A stretch of DNA of 64,000 nucleotides from Pilaira anomala (taxonomy: Eukaryota; Mucoromycota; Mucoromycetes; Mucorales; Mucoraceae), in contig JAIXMQ010000017.1 in NCBI GenBank assembly GCA_025716855.1, positions 186,001 through 250,000 on the forward strand, in the 5' to 3' direction. Below are positions 1-13,371 of the stretch, piece by piece (the stretch's first letter is position 1; each line of letters opens with the position of its first letter). The notes beneath the pieces are model-generated. The model saw nothing but the letters and a program-made list of their open reading frames with translations. It was not told the DNA's origin and made no database searches. The translations under genes were made by a program, and so were the position numbers.

Positions 1-656
1 CCTGTTTTTTTAAAAAAAAAAAATACCTAAATCAAAATAGAAAACGTTTAAAATTCTCCTATTAGAAAGAACCTATCTTGATATTTTTGAAAAAAAAAAT
101 CAAGTTAGCGGTTAAACAAAAAAAAAAGACCGTAATGAAAGAAGCTAATATCTTGTAGTAAACTAAAGTTACCAAAGGGAAAGTGGGTGGCAAATAATTG
201 CTGTAAATCTTCTTTTTTTTTTTTTTTTTTTTTTTTTTAGAAAATTGTTAATTTGCAAGAATCAAAAGTGAAGAAGAGTTTTTTTTTTTTTTATCCAAAT
301 TGGTTTTGACCCCTTCTTTATTATATATAAATTATGTTTGTTAAACCTTGATAACTACAAGAAAGCGTTTATATATAAGTATAAGGAGATAAATGAGTCT
401 AGTTAAAAACGAGCAAAATTGGCCATTAAAGCTGCGTATGCAAGTTAAAAATTTATTTAATAAAAAAGATTTATAGATCAAAAGAAAGTAAAAGTATAAT
501 AGTCAACATACAATTCATTCAAGAATGTCTTGATGTTGTTTGAGCAAAATAAGTAAAAAAAAAAAAAAATAATAATAATAATAATGAATATAGGGTATCT
601 CAACGAATAGAGATATTAATAATTGACTCTTCTATCTCTCTCTCTCTCTCTCTCTC
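1..656. other. No gene recognised; homopolymer-rich flank
   Basis: This stretch has several A and T runs, including a T run near 212-238 and a CT microsatellite near 636-656. No open frame with coding character was found on either strand. It lies downstream of the minus-strand zinc-finger gene, so it probably holds its 3' UTR. Confidence 0.5.
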
Positions 657-1276
<620 letters not shown>

Positions 1277-2754
1277 CACGAGGGTCTAAATGTCAGATAT
1301 AATATTGTTGAATAATAATAATAAAAAAATAAATAAAAAAAACTATAACTAGCAAGCTGACCAAATATAACAAGCAATAATAAAAGAAGGAACAATTGAA
1401 TACCGAGAACACTTTTATAGAAGAAGAAAAAAAAGAGAGAAAATTATACACTTTTCAAAAGGAGTAAGAGGCCAAGTGATAGCTCCTTATAATATATATA
1501 TATATATATATGTATGTTTATTGAAGTAAATATTTAAAGTACATAACTTGTGACAAAAAAAAAAAGTTTCGTTTTTTTTTTTTTGCTTGCTTGCTTGATT
1601 CATTGAAATTTCTTGGCTATATATGAATATAGATTTAGATTCAGGAGAGGTAAAAGAATACTTTTAACCCTTTTTCTTTCATTTAACTCGAGCTTTATAT
1701 CTAATATATTTGAGTGAGAGCATTGTTTATAAAAGATAAACCCTTTTTAAAATGAAAGGATATTTTACATTCGATCCAGACCCTTATAAATAATGACCGG
1801 TTTTACATAGACTGAGATCTAGATTTTTTTTTTTTTTTTTGACTAGGTGAGTCTCAGGGCCAAATTTGTTATTATGATACATATAATTACAGTAAACATG
1901 ATCCCACATTTAGCATTTAGTTTTACTTTTTTTTTTTTTGATAAATAAAAAAGTTGATAATAAAGACGCTTAATTCATATAAATGTTTCAAACATGTTGC
2001 GTGATTACTATACGTTTTTTATGTTGAACAAGTATAAATAGGCGCGTTCCAAAATCCGCTGTTGTCTTGCCACTGATTTTAATGACTCAAGTCCCTTTCA
2101 AATAACACTAATTAACCCATAAAGTATCAATGGCAAGTCCTCAAAATCCAATGATAAATCCTGCCAAGATCTGCTTTTCTCCTTTGATCTTTTTTAGATA
2201 GAGGTAAATCCATGATTCATTTGACTATTTCCCAAAAAGATAATTTAAGCTTCGATAAATATTAGCTGATGACTTTCTATATTCCTTTATTATATCCACT
2301 GGACTCAAAAACACTCTTCGAACTGTTTTTCTTAAAAATGCCAAAGCTGGTATTACTTTTTTTGAGGAAATAAAAACCCCCCTTTGGATCTGTAAGTAAT
2401 CAACTGAATCTACGTGTCATTTTTTATTACCGAATAAAGTTCTATATAAAATAATTGATATTCTGCTTGGCGGGTGAATTAAATTTTTACAGCAATTGTG
2501 TGTGAAACAGCAAAAAAAAAAAAACAGAAGCCGACCTAATGTCTTTAAAAGAAGATATAGTTCTGCTGAAGAAAACCCGGATTTAGTAATATTCCTTCCA
2601 GGATACACTATTATAAACTTCTGTAAAAATACACAGACTCTCCCAGTTATTTTCAAAAGCAGTGGAAAATGAAAAATTATTGTCGACCATAAAATAAATT
2701 CCTCCCCTTTTTTTTTTAACTCTTTTTCTTTTTATTATTTACTATTTATTTTAT

Positions 2755-2790
<36 letters not shown>

Positions 2791-2832
2791 ATAACATATA
2801 TACTCTCCTTATTTATTATTTACATACCTTTC
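1277..2832. other. Intergenic; one unassigned coding-like stretch
   Basis: Between the divergent zinc-finger and Zds1-like genes. It contains TA and T microsatellites (about 1494-1511, 2757-2788). On the minus strand a short open frame (about 2419-2225) of normal amino-acid composition includes KVIPALAFLRKTVRRVFLSP and ends at TAG 2225. It matches no family I recognise and could be a gene or transposon relic. Nothing else coding was found. Confidence 0.4.
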
Positions 2833-3985
2833 ATGACCTCTTCTATACAATATACTCCAATAAGTCTACCTGAAATTGAAGTCTCTGATAACTGGGATGA
2901 CTTGAACTTTTTACCACAAACCGAACCACCTCGTCCTCCTGCTCATCAAACAGAACTCGTTGAATCGGATGCTATCACAACTGGACTCACTAGAGCTTTA
3001 TCGTTACCTAGACACTTTAATAGGTCTTCTATAAAGAAAAAAGAAGAAGAAGAAAATATTCGGACTGAAGTCATAAACATTGCTACTTCTAATCCATCAC
3101 ATTTATTTTGGTAAATGGGTAAAAAAAGAATAATAACAATAATTGAATGAATTTGTAAAAAATATATTAAATAATATATATTTAGGGTTCCTGCCTCACA
3201 ACACCCAGAAATAGCACCAGCTGAATTTGAGAAATACGTAGATACCCATGGTTTAACCATTAGAAAAAAAAGTATAAAAAGAAGGCAGTCAATCCTTTCG
3301 GTATATTTTACTGCAAACGATCAACAAAAGTTATTAGAGGAATTAGCAGAACAAGATAGACAACTGCAATCAAGTTCAGAAGAAAGTGAGGCAAATGAAG
3401 GTGGAAAGAGAAAGTTGATATTACGTAGAAGTGTTAGTTTACAATTACCAACTGCAGGAGGTAACAAAACCCAAAAATAGGATTTTTTTTTTTTTTTTTT
3501 TTGTATTTAATTTATTTTGGTTGTTCATATATATATTAGGTTATGCTCGTAACGTACCTGATTTATTAGTATTTGATCGTAACTCTTCACCATTTGATGA
3601 ATCAAGAGCACTTGTACCAAAAGGTGATCGTCCTTTATTAAGAAGAGGAGCAAGAACGAATTTTAAACGAAACTCGTCTGTTACGGCATCTAATAGACCT
3701 GCCTTAATGAATAGAAAGAGTGAATCAGACTGTGTTTCTGATCAACCAGAAATAGAAATTGAACCCATGATTCGTTCTTCTTCTGCTGATGGTGGAGTTA
3801 CATTATCTGATCAAAATGTAATAGAAGAACCATTGTCACCTGTAGTTGAAACAGAAGAAATTAGAGATTTATGTATAGCTTCAAGACCTACCCCACAACA
3901 ACAAAAATTAGATAAAGAACCACAGCAACAACCACAGCAACATAAACAAGAACAAGAACAAGAACAACAACAACAACAACAACAA

Positions 3986-4024
<39 letters not shown>

Positions 4025-4999
4025 CAGCAACAAGAAGAGCAACAGCAAGGACCGATTATATTAGAAAGATCAGTTTCTGCTTCAACTGCTAATCTGCATA
4101 GTGGACGTAAAAGTCATTGGTCATGGGCATTTTGGTCAGACGAGAAATCATCAAAAAAGAATAACAAGATTGATCCAACAGACGAACATGTACAGTTAGA
4201 AGAATCTTTAGAACAAGAAAATAATAGTAGACAACCTCAAGTATCCAAATCATCCGATGCAGCCTCAACTGCTACTACTAGTAGTAGTAGTAATTCTTCG
4301 ACTGGAAAGAGATTTACACTTTCTTCATTATTTTCAAGAAAATCAAAACATACAAGTAATTTGGATTCAGTTATTACAAATAGTATCTTATCAAAAGAAG
4401 CACCTAAAGATTTTCAATTGAATCGAATGAATATGACAAGATTACCATTACATGTAGAAAGAGCTATTTATAAGTTATCTCATGTCAAATTAGCAAATCC
4501 ACGTAGACCTTTACATGAGCAAGTTTTAATTTCTAATCAAATGTTTTGGTATCTATCTATTATTGCAACAAATCCACCTGAACAACAGCAACAACAAAAT
4601 CATCATCATCATCATTATCAACAACAACAACAAAAAAAGAAGAAACCACGTAAATTAGTAAAGAAACAGCGTCCACCTTCTCCTTCAATTCAACAACAAC
4701 ATGGATCTAAATTAACTCAAAATTCAATTGTGAGTGGTGGTACATTTATGACAAAAGAATCATCATCAACAGGTTTTGTTGTACCTGATAATTATTTAAA
4801 CCCAAAATATCAAAAAAAGAAGTCCAAAAAAGTAGAATATGATCCCAAACTTAGTGATAGTTCTTCTGATGAAGAAGAGGAAGAGGATGATATAGATGAT
4901 GATGAAGATGATGATGAGGATGATGAAGATAATGGTCGAAAAAACCAAGATGATTTACCTTTAGCATTGTATAAAACCACTTCACATAGAACAAGATAA
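2833..4999 (+). CDS. Zds1/Zds2-like PP2A regulator with Zds C-terminal domain
   Basis: A predicted 670-residue protein from three exons (2833-3110, 3186-3460, 3540-4999) joined in phase. Residues about 482-528 match the Zds C-terminal domain, with LPLHVERAIYKLSHVKLANP followed by RRPLHEQVLISNQMFWYLS. In yeast, Zds1/Zds2 bind Cdc55-PP2A through this domain and control its location, mitotic exit and polarity; the same role is inferred here. A second block, WVPASQHPEIAPAEF, spans the exon 1/2 junction near residue 93 and looks conserved. The rest is disordered: a polyglutamine tract near residues 327-355 coded by mixed CAA/CAG, a second Q/H tract after the Zds domain, and a highly acidic D/E tail. 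The gene ends 175 bp before the RING gene. Confidence 0.85.
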
Positions 5000-5098
5000 A
5001 ACACTGGGAAAAAAAAAAAAAAAAAAAAAAAAAAGTGACCATGATTAACCCTTACACTTTTTTAAAAAAATAATTATAATATATTTTTTGTATTTTAC

Positions 5099-5143
<45 letters not shown>

Positions 5144-5173
5144 TTTTATTTTATCTAGTCTTTTATATTTATA

Positions 5174-5727
5174 ATGGTGCGATATTTACCTTGTTTTTAC
5201 TGTAATTCAGTAACAGCATTTGAAACGAACCAACAAGCAGCAGTATGTGGCACTTGTCATTTGTTAGTTGAAGATCAGCAAGTAAATATGTGAATCTATT
5301 GAGTTTATATATATATATATAGAGTTAACATGTGTTTTTTTAAGAGTCAAGAGTTTCAACGATCGCTGAGAGAAGAGAATGAATATTGGGAATCGAATAC
5401 AAACTTGGCAGACGCGGATCGGTTTGAAGAGCAAGTGAGAACGGAAATGGTAGAAGACGATCAACAATTATTTATAAATAGGTTAAGGAGCAATCAAAAT
5501 AATGAATTATTTCGTAGTATCTATACAAACCAAGATGATACCAGAGAAGAACTTGAATTATATGAAAATGATCAAGATGATTTTGATTTTGATATGAGCT
5601 ATCAAGCGAATGTTGATGCTATTCGTGAGGGTTTCAGTAGTAATCAACAATCACTTGATTCTACTACTCATGATTATTCTGCTATTGCCTTAAGATTACT
5701 ACGGTAATATATAGTAATTCCTCTCTC

Positions 5728-5758
<31 letters not shown>

Positions 5759-6373
5759 CTCTTTTTTTTTTTTTATTACTGTATATATTCATCTATTTTG
5801 TATTCTATTCTATAGAATTATTGGTGATTTAGAAGATACTAATATGGGGTAAATGAAATGAGTGTAAAAAAAAAAAAAAAAAATGTTTATCAAATTATTA
5901 ATAATAAATATTTTTAGAGTAATAAAAGGTGTACCAGAATCTGACATTGCAGCCTTACAAACAAGAAGATCTGATTCAGGTACGGATTATCAATAATACA
6001 TATATAATACATGTGTCTAAAATATAATATTTTCAATAGAAACAAACATTGATTGTAGCATCTGCACTGAAAGTTTTGCTGATTTACTTATAACACAACT
6101 TCCGTGTCAACATGAATATCATTCAGAATGTATAGGTTATTGGTTAAGACTAAAGGATTCTTGTCCTATTTGGTAAGATTTAATAAGCTTTTTTTTTTTT
6201 GTCGATCGATTAACACCATCTTTATTATTAGTCGACAACCGATCTCGAGTATGCCGCCTGTCATGCAGGGGGAGGGGGAAGAAGAAGAACCTGATATGAT
6301 TGTAATTACAAGTAATACCGCTGACAGGATACGTCAGAATCGTCTCGAGTCATTTATGGACGATGTTGACTAA
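5174..6373 (+). CDS. RING-H2 E3 ubiquitin ligase, RNF126/RNF115-like
   Basis: A predicted 278-residue protein from six exons (5174-5281, 5345-5703, 5816-5848, 5918-5979, 6040-6172, 6232-6373). The N-terminus has a zinc-ribbon pattern C7-x2-C10-x14-C25-x2-C28, as in the RNF126/RNF115 group. The RING-H2 is complete: C193-x2-C196-x13-C210-x-H212-x2-H215-x2-C218-x10-C229-x2-C232. The last cysteine codon is split by the final intron (TG|T). The middle is acidic and Q/N-rich, and the C-terminus is polar. The expected activity is E2-dependent ubiquitin transfer, with the N-terminal zinc finger binding ubiquitin or client proteins. Intron 2 carries a CT microsatellite and a T run. Substrates are unknown. 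Confidence 0.85.
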
Positions 6374-7160
6374 AAAGATTTTATTATTATTATTATTTAT
6401 GTTCAAAGTTCTTTCTTTTCTACTATTTATATATATATATATATTATATATATCATATTTTTTGTTTGAAGGTTTTAATAAAAAAAGATCATACTCGATC
6501 AAAACTCAAAATTAAAAATAAAAAAAATAATTCGATCAAAACTCAAAAAGAGGAGGAGGGAGTGCGATTATGTTATTACATTACTAGAAATAAATGAAAT
6601 GACTTGATTCATTATAAACAAAAAGGAGGCATTGATGTGTGTATACAATAGACTTTTAAGCCAGTTGTTGAGGGTTTTTTTTTAAAAAAAAAAAAATATA
6701 CACGTTCTATGTACATATTAAACATCATATAAAGGAGCAGAATGTGGATTATGCACAGTTGTAATTACAAGTGAGTAGAATATACTAGAAACTAAAATTC
6801 AAAGTAACTGAGGCGAGAAGTATGTATATACCTTAAATAAAAATGTTACTAATAACATTGTTGGCAGTAGGCAGCAAACGATTTAACGCAATCGCTCCTG
6901 TTTTTTTTTTTTTTTTAGTTGTGATACAATCATTTTCTGTAAAAAAAAAAAATAAGGTGATTTCTTTGTATCATAGCAACTAAATAGCTCCCCTTTTTTT
7001 TTTTTATTCTATTTTTTTTTAAAAAATTAGATCGTGGTCTCTCTCTGAAATGATACTATTTGAAGTTAGAAAACGAATATCCTTACAGCCAACGATTTAA
7101 TTTTTCTGTAAAAAAAAAAAAAAAAAAAAAAAAAGGCGAAAACTATAATAGTTTCAAACC

Positions 7161-7191
<31 letters not shown>

Positions 7192-7798
7192 TTGGTACCC
7201 CAAAACTTTAATCTACAAAGTCCCGGGTTTTCCCATAAAAACCTTCATTCTTACCGTTGATGTTGCAAGATATATATTAGGTTGTATTTCTTGAGTGTAT
7301 AGAGTTAAATAAAAAAAAAAGAACCCTCTTTCATTATTTAAAAAGAACAAGAGATTTGACTTTAGTGTATCTCTCACTTTCAACTATTAAAATGAAATAC
7401 ATGATTTAAACAAGAATCAAAATGCCATTTTATTTCTTTGTTACTTTTTTGGGGGAGTTAAACTCAGTTTTTTTTTTTATCAAAATAGCTTTTTATCCTC
7501 GGGATGGGGTTAAAGTAAATTTTTATTTTGTGATAGAACGTTTTAGTTTTGCTCGTGTCCGTTTGAACAAAACGCATGTTTACAATATACAATAAATCCC
7601 GCATAAAATTCTCCATTTGGGTCATGGCATGAAAATAATCCAATACAAACACAGCCTTCTTTTTTGATTCGTGAACTAAAAAAAAAAAAAAAAAAAAAAA
7701 ATGGTTCACAATTTACATATAAAAGTTTGATCTTTACCTTTTATTTTCCTTTCATATATATATACACACACATACACACTTACAAGTTTTATTTAAAA
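6374..7798. other. Intergenic, low-complexity
   Basis: Dense in A and T homopolymers (for example near 7111-7134 and 7168-7190) with a TA microsatellite near 6428-6450. No gene recognised; open frames here read through A runs and are lysine artefacts. It must hold the 3' UTR of the RING gene and the promoter of malic enzyme. Confidence 0.5.
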
Positions 7799-9666
7799 AT
7801 GACTGCTTCCTCTGGTTACGGTACTGACTCTGAAGAAACTAGACCTACTGACTCACAAGCAACTCAAGATGGTAAGCGTATATATAAAGAAAGAGAGAGA
7901 GAGAGAGACAGAAACTGATTGCTTCTTAAAAAAAAAAGCTGCTGTCAAGGAACAACAAAGACGTAAAGAATTAAAATTAAATGGATTATTACCTACTGGT
8001 ATTGAAAGTATGGACATTCAAAGACGTCGTGCTTTACAACAAGTGAGATCAAAATCCAGTTCACTTGAAAAGTACATCTTTATGGCCCAACTACGTACAT
8101 CCAACCCTCAACTCTTTTATAAGCTTGTGATTGATGATTTACAAGAATTTGCTCCCATCATTTATACCCCAACCGTGGGTACTGCTTGTATTGAGTACTC
8201 TAATATATACCCTTTCTTAACAAACCCTGGTGTACCTGATGGACTCTATTTAGATTCAACTGATTTAGATAGTTTAAAGGAAACACTCTCAAATTATCAA
8301 CCTGTTGAAAATTTTTCCCCTGATATTGCTGTCATCACGGATGGATCACGTATCTTGGGACTTGGTGATCTTGGTACAAATGGTATGGGTATTAGTATTG
8401 GTAAACTTCAATTATATGTTGCTGGTGCTGGTATTGACCCTCGTCGTACGTTACCTATTATATTGGATCTGGGTACCAATAATGAAAAATTACGTAATGA
8501 TGATTTCTACCTTGGTCTTCGTAAGGCACGTCCAGATGATGATGAAGTAAGTTACACATACATTACATATATATTTTTTGACTTTAACTAAAATATATTA
8601 GTTTTATAATATTGTTGATACAGTACTTGAAACACTTCATGAAGTGTATCCAGGGTTATTAATTCAATTTGAAGATTGGTCAAGTGAGCATGCATTTGGA
8701 TTATTAGAAAAGTATCGAAACAAGTTGGTTTGTTTCAATGATGATATCCAAGGTACAGGTGCAGTCATTTTATCAGGTATCATTAATGCAGTACGTAAAG
8801 TACAAAAAGAAAATAATGTATCCCCTCAAGATCATCGTATTGTATTTTATGGTGCTGGTTCTGCTGCTATTGGTGTTGCTCGTCAAATTCAAGCATATTT
8901 TGAAACCGAGTTTGGATTATCAGAAGAAGAAGCAAAAAGAGTATTTTGGATTGTGGATTCAAAGGGTTTAGTTACTTTAGATCGTGGTGATGAACATCTT
9001 GTTCAACATAAAGTATATTATGCTCGAGATGATAATGAAGGAAAACAATATAAAGATTTAATTGATATTGTGGATTATGTTAAACCAACAGTATTAATTG
9101 GTCTTTCTTCTAATGCAGGTGCATTTAATACAAACGTTTTGAATCGTCTTGCTGAATTAAATGAACAACCTATTGTTTTCCCTCTTTCAAATCCTGCTAC
9201 TCAAGCTGAATGTACTTTTGCTGAAGCAATGGAAGGTACGGATAATCGTGTGATCTTTGCCTCGGGTACAGCTTTCCCTCATTATACTGTTCCTACCACG
9301 GGTGAAGTTCGTATTCCTGGTCAAGGAAACAATATGTATATCTTTCCTGGATTAGGTCTTGGTGCTGTTCTTGCTAAGCCCAACTCAATTACCAATGATA
9401 TGATTTATAGCGGATCCAAAGCATTAGCGGATTCTTTAACACCAGAAGAAATTAATCAAGGATGGCTTTACCCTTCTTTAGTTCGAATTAGACAAGTTTC
9501 AGCTATTGTTGCAGTTGCTGTGATTGAACAAGCGATCAAAGAAGGAATTTCAAATAATAGCGAACTCGATTCTATGTCACATGATGATTTAATTGAATAT
9601 GTTACAAACAATATGTGGGCTCCTATTCAAGAAAGTTGTAGTTCTTTACGTTCAAGTCGTATTTAA
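7799..9666 (+). CDS. Malic enzyme (malate dehydrogenase, oxaloacetate-decarboxylating)
   Basis: A predicted 581-residue protein from three exons (7799-7871, 7939-8546, 8602-9666). It converts malate to pyruvate, CO2 and reduced nicotinamide cofactor. Visible family motifs are YTPTVG near residue 100 (catalytic Tyr region), DGSRILGLGDLG, LDLGTNNEKLRND, QFEDWSSEHAF and CFNDDIQGTG (metal-binding acidic residues), a Rossmann loop GAGSAAIGVA near 311, FPLSNPATQAEC and FPGLGLGAVLA. The length is normal for eukaryotic malic enzymes. The N-terminus is acidic with no mitochondrial presequence, so a cytosolic form is likely. In Mucorales, cytosolic NADP-malic enzyme supplies NADPH for lipid synthesis, but cofactor choice is not settled by the motifs. 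The gene ends in a long A run 182 bp before the phosphodiesterase. Confidence 0.95.
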
Positions 9667-9696
9667 ACTCATTTTTACACACTTTAAATAAATCCG

Positions 9697-9729
<33 letters not shown>

Positions 9730-9848
9730 TCTGACACACAGCCTATGACAACGGATTTACTCGGGTTTATTTAGAATCATTTCTCATATTCTTTGCTTCT
9801 TTTCTTCTCTCTCTCTCTCTTTTTTTTTTTTTTTTATTGATAAAAACA

Positions 9849-11501
9849 ATGATTATTTTAAGACACAATAATTTATCAACGGATGATCTTTTTATAATAG
9901 AACGGGTAAAAAAAACAATTACAACACTAAAGTAAAAGAGAACTTATAAATAGTAGATTTTATTAAAAGTATCAGAAACAACTTACCGAAAAGATTCACT
10001 TGATTATACGCTATTAAATAAACCAAGAGCAGAAGTTTATGGATTTATCGCTGGCATTTTTCAACGAATGAATATTTGTCAAACGCTTGGTATCACCACA
10101 TCAGACTTTTTGGACTTTTTAATCGATATTGAAAAAGGGTATAATGATAACCCTTATCATTCATTTTATCATGCCGTAGATGTTGCCATGGTTTTGTACC
10201 ATATGATAGAACAGTATGATATGGGTGAATATTTAACAATGGTAGATATTGCCATGATCATGATTGCTGCTTTATGTCATGACATTGGCCATGTAAAGTA
10301 TAATTTATTAAAATATTTTTTTTTTATTTTTTATTATTAACTTTTTTATATATATTTATAGCCTGGTAAAAACAATCACTTTGAAGTTTCTTGTAAAACT
10401 GAAAAAGCAAAGTTATATAAAAACTTATCCGTACTCGAAAGTCATTCTTGTTCCTTAGCACTTGAACTATTGGATAAACATCAGTTGTTACGAAATTTAG
10501 AGTCACAAACTTCTTTATTGGGTATTGCCATTTCAAAAGAAAATTTTAAAAAGTCAATCGTCAAAATGATTTTAGCAACAGATATGGTTTGTCATTTTAC
10601 GCTCAAGGATAATATTCAGATTTTACATGAAAAAATCGATGAATTGAAGCAACATTCACAAGTCAAAAAAGTTTTATTATCAATGGGTAATAAATCTGAA
10701 AAAAGGAAATTAAAACCATTATTTCCTCAACAGAATCCATTTGATTACTTTCAACAGCATTTCTTTTGTCATGCTGCTGCTACTACTACTACTACTACTA
10801 CTACACAACCTGAACCACTCGAATTAATTACTACCAATCACTGTCACTTATTAAATCAAAAAGAGAGATTAATGTTGTGTAAAATATTAATTCATGCAGC
10901 AGATATCAGTAATCCTTGTAGACCTTGGACTGTATTTCATCAACAATCAAGGTTAGTATGTGTTGAATTCTTTAGACAAGGTGATATAGAAGAAAGTATG
11001 GGATTACCCATCTCACCAAACATGAATCGAAAAGAAGCAAATCCATCAAGTATTAATGTTGGTTTTATTGATTATATTGTACAACCTTATTTTGAAGCAT
11101 TATCATTACTATTCCCGAAATCAAAGGAATTACTTGTACATTGTGCCAAAAATAGAGGAGAATGGTTAAAGTTATCAACTGAGAATATTGATATATTTGG
11201 AAACAAGTTATTACCGATTGAAGTCGCAATGGGTGGTTCCATTAAACAAGTTACAATTGCAGCTGGTACAGTAGAAATTCCTGGGAAATTTGAAAAAGTC
11301 ATTCGTAACAAATTAAGAAGAAGTCAATCTTATAACCCAAGTTGGATTCTATCAACCGATGATCATTTAAGAATACGTAGAAAAAGTGAAGAAATATCTT
11401 TATTATATCAAAGAACAAAATCACCTATTGGACGTAGAAAAAGTGATGCAAGTACTTATATGAGTCAACCAAAGATGGTATCATTTTCGGATTATAAATA
11501 A
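9849..11501 (+). CDS. Class I 3',5'-cyclic nucleotide phosphodiesterase
   Basis: A predicted 510-residue protein from three exons (9849-9905, 9957-10292, 10362-11501). Joining exons 2 and 3 restores the metal motif HDIGHPGKNNHFEV (residues 127-140). With HSFYHAVD near 87 and HAADISNPCRPW near 309, all four metal ligands of class I phosphodiesterases are present. It should hydrolyse cAMP to AMP, and the family parallel is yeast high-affinity Pde2. A low-complexity insert (poly-Thr from ACT repeats, near 10783-10805) interrupts the catalytic domain. The C-terminal tail carries two RRKS motifs that fit the protein kinase A consensus, suggesting feedback. The short first exon is the least certain part: it was chosen because it alone keeps phase with acceptor TAG at 9954-9956. 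Confidence 0.88.
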
Positions 11502-11821
11502 GAAAAAAAAAAAGGGCCTGCTGTAAATAAATCACCTATATAATGTACAATAATAAAAACTTGTTTATATACAAATATATATATATATCAGTCTTACTTG
11601 TAAGCTTTTTTTTTTTTTTTTACAAATAATAATAATATGTAGTAAGGGGGGCATAAAAGGAGTTGGTTACATTGAGACGCAGAGAGCTTAATTTTTTTTT
11701 TTTTTTTTTTTTTTATAATTTGATTGTGTTGTTGGCACTCCATTTTATAATAAATGAAATTTAAAAAATCTAAATATATAAATATATTTTACTTGTAATT
11801 GATTGCCACACATTATTATTC

Positions 11822-11852
<31 letters not shown>

Positions 11853-12250
11853 CCTTTATACATAATCATATTTATATGCCTCATGTATGTATGTATTTTT
11901 TTTTTTTATATATACACTATAAATCTTGGTCTCTAGTAGTAGTAGGAAGGGGAAAGGGAGCTGACATTCCAGTGTATAAACTTTGTGTGTATTGTAGACG
12001 CGGGTGTGTGACATACAGCAACTCCTTCTTTGATATACTTTCCTTTTTTGACTGGTTTATTTCGTTATAAATACACTTCTACATCTTTGCATCATTCTTT
12101 TCTTTGTATTTCTTTTATTTGTTTACCTTTTTTTTTTTTTTTTTTGCTTCTTTCTTTCTTTCTTTCTCACTTTCTCTCTCTATACAACTGTACATAACAA
12201 AAAAAAAACAAACAAACAAACAAACACAAATATATATATATATGTATATC
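11502..12250. other. Intergenic, T-rich
   Basis: Contains T runs (about 11690-11714, 11826-11850, 12128-12145), TA repeats and an AAAC repeat just before the next start codon. No gene recognised. The CT-rich tract before 12251 is typical of promoters in this window. Confidence 0.45.
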
Positions 12251-13336
12251 ATGTCACTCATTCAAATGATCGTAACAGAAACCAATATCAACAATTATTA
12301 CATACCAAACCAAATCTTACCATTTGTATGTGTTTTTCTAATTACAAAGACGCCTGCAATCCTGCTGGTCGGGTTTGTTCTTGGATATATTATCATTCAA
12401 CCTACCACCAAAAGTTATCTATCAATCAGTAACAGTAATAATAATGAATTGATTCAGCAGCAGCAACAACAACAAGAACTTGTAAATACAAACGACCACG
12501 ACAATGATTCGGACTCTGTAATTGTTGCTAATAACAACAAAGAAGAACAAATGAATAAAACATTGTTATTACTATTGGAAGAAAGTAATGCAATGTCCAA
12601 CTCAATTGAATTTGAAAACCTAATGGAATTTCCTTCTTGTCCTACTACTTTACCAACACTAGATACTCATTTTAATTATGTAATTGATCCGGATACGAAA
12701 ATACTTGATTCATCTGATATGGATTGGGCAACCATTTGTCAAGATATTATATTGCAAGAAAAAAAATTAAATAATTCTATAAGTAGTAGTATTAGTAGTA
12801 GTAGTAGTAGTAGTAGTAGCAGTAGCAGTAGTCGTAGTCGTAGCAGTAGTGGTAGCTTTAGCGTAAGTCAAACGGATGAACAATCGATTGTCATCTCAAA
12901 TGAACAAGATAATACTACCATCGTAGTGGAGAATGATGTAGAAGAAAGAATATCTCCGCTTTCAATTGATATAGAAAATTTATTACTATTACCAACACCA
13001 AATATTAAGCCATCGCTCTCTAGTCCAGGGCAACTCTTTAAAAGCAAATTTCAAAAAGCTGTAAAGAAAATGAAGAAATCCTCCAATTTAATGAAAAATA
13101 ATGAATTATCACTAGATCAACAAAATATAAGACGCTCCACCTTTATGCCTAACAATAACAACAACTATTATAACAACAACAACAACAACAATAAAAGAGC
13201 TAGCTCACTTCCTTTCAACAATCCTTATACCCCAAAAGATCCTTTATTTCAATCAAACTTCTCTCCTCGTCCATCTACTTCTGCCCGTGTTCATGATCAT
13301 TTTAAAGGTCGATTAAATAAACTATTTAGAAAGTAA
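12251..13336 (+). CDS. Unknown single-pass membrane protein with polyS and polyN tracts
   Basis: One exon, 361 residues from the ATG at 12251; an in-frame ATG at 12242 would add three residues, and the frame is open further upstream only through T runs. A hydrophobic segment lies near residues 20-50 (LPFVCVFLITKTPAILLVGF). The remainder is cytosol-like and disordered: polyQ, a serine block from AGT repeats (12782-12855), a basic segment with KSKFQKAVKKMKK, an asparagine block, and a basic C-terminus. I do not recognise the family. The protein resembles many mucoralean membrane-tethered disordered proteins, and no catalytic motif is seen. It ends only 35 bp from the stop of the opposing LDH-like gene, with a shared A run between them. 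Confidence 0.65.
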   Translation: MSLIQMIVTETNINNYYIPNQILPFVCVFLITKTPAILLVGFVLGYIIIQPTTKSYLSISNSNNNELIQQQQQQQELVNTNDHDNDSDSVIVANNNKEEQMNKTLLLLLEESNAMSNSIEFENLMEFPSCPTTLPTLDTHFNYVIDPDTKILDSSDMDWATICQDIILQEKKLNNSISSSISSSSSSSSSSSSSRSRSSSGSFSVSQTDEQSIVISNEQDNTTIVVENDVEERISPLSIDIENLLLLPTPNIKPSLSSPGQLFKSKFQKAVKKMKKSSNLMKNNELSLDQQNIRRSTFMPNNNNNYYNNNNNNNKRASSLPFNNPYTPKDPLFQSNFSPRPSTSARVHDHFKGRLNKLFRK

Positions 13337-13371
13337 AAAAAAAAAAAAAAAGGTCCAATTTTTTAATAATT

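Noticed and set aside
4810..5042. Minus-strand serine-rich and histidine-rich frames under the Zds1-like gene
   Set aside because: Shadows of the acidic GAT/GAA repeats of the real plus-strand gene.
7060..7260. Plus-strand lysine-rich frame upstream of malic enzyme
   Set aside because: Created by two A runs; no splice or start context.
9957..11501. Phosphodiesterase starting at an internal ATG near 10068
   Set aside because: The frame continues upstream into conserved-looking sequence and a better ATG exon at 9849 joins in phase.
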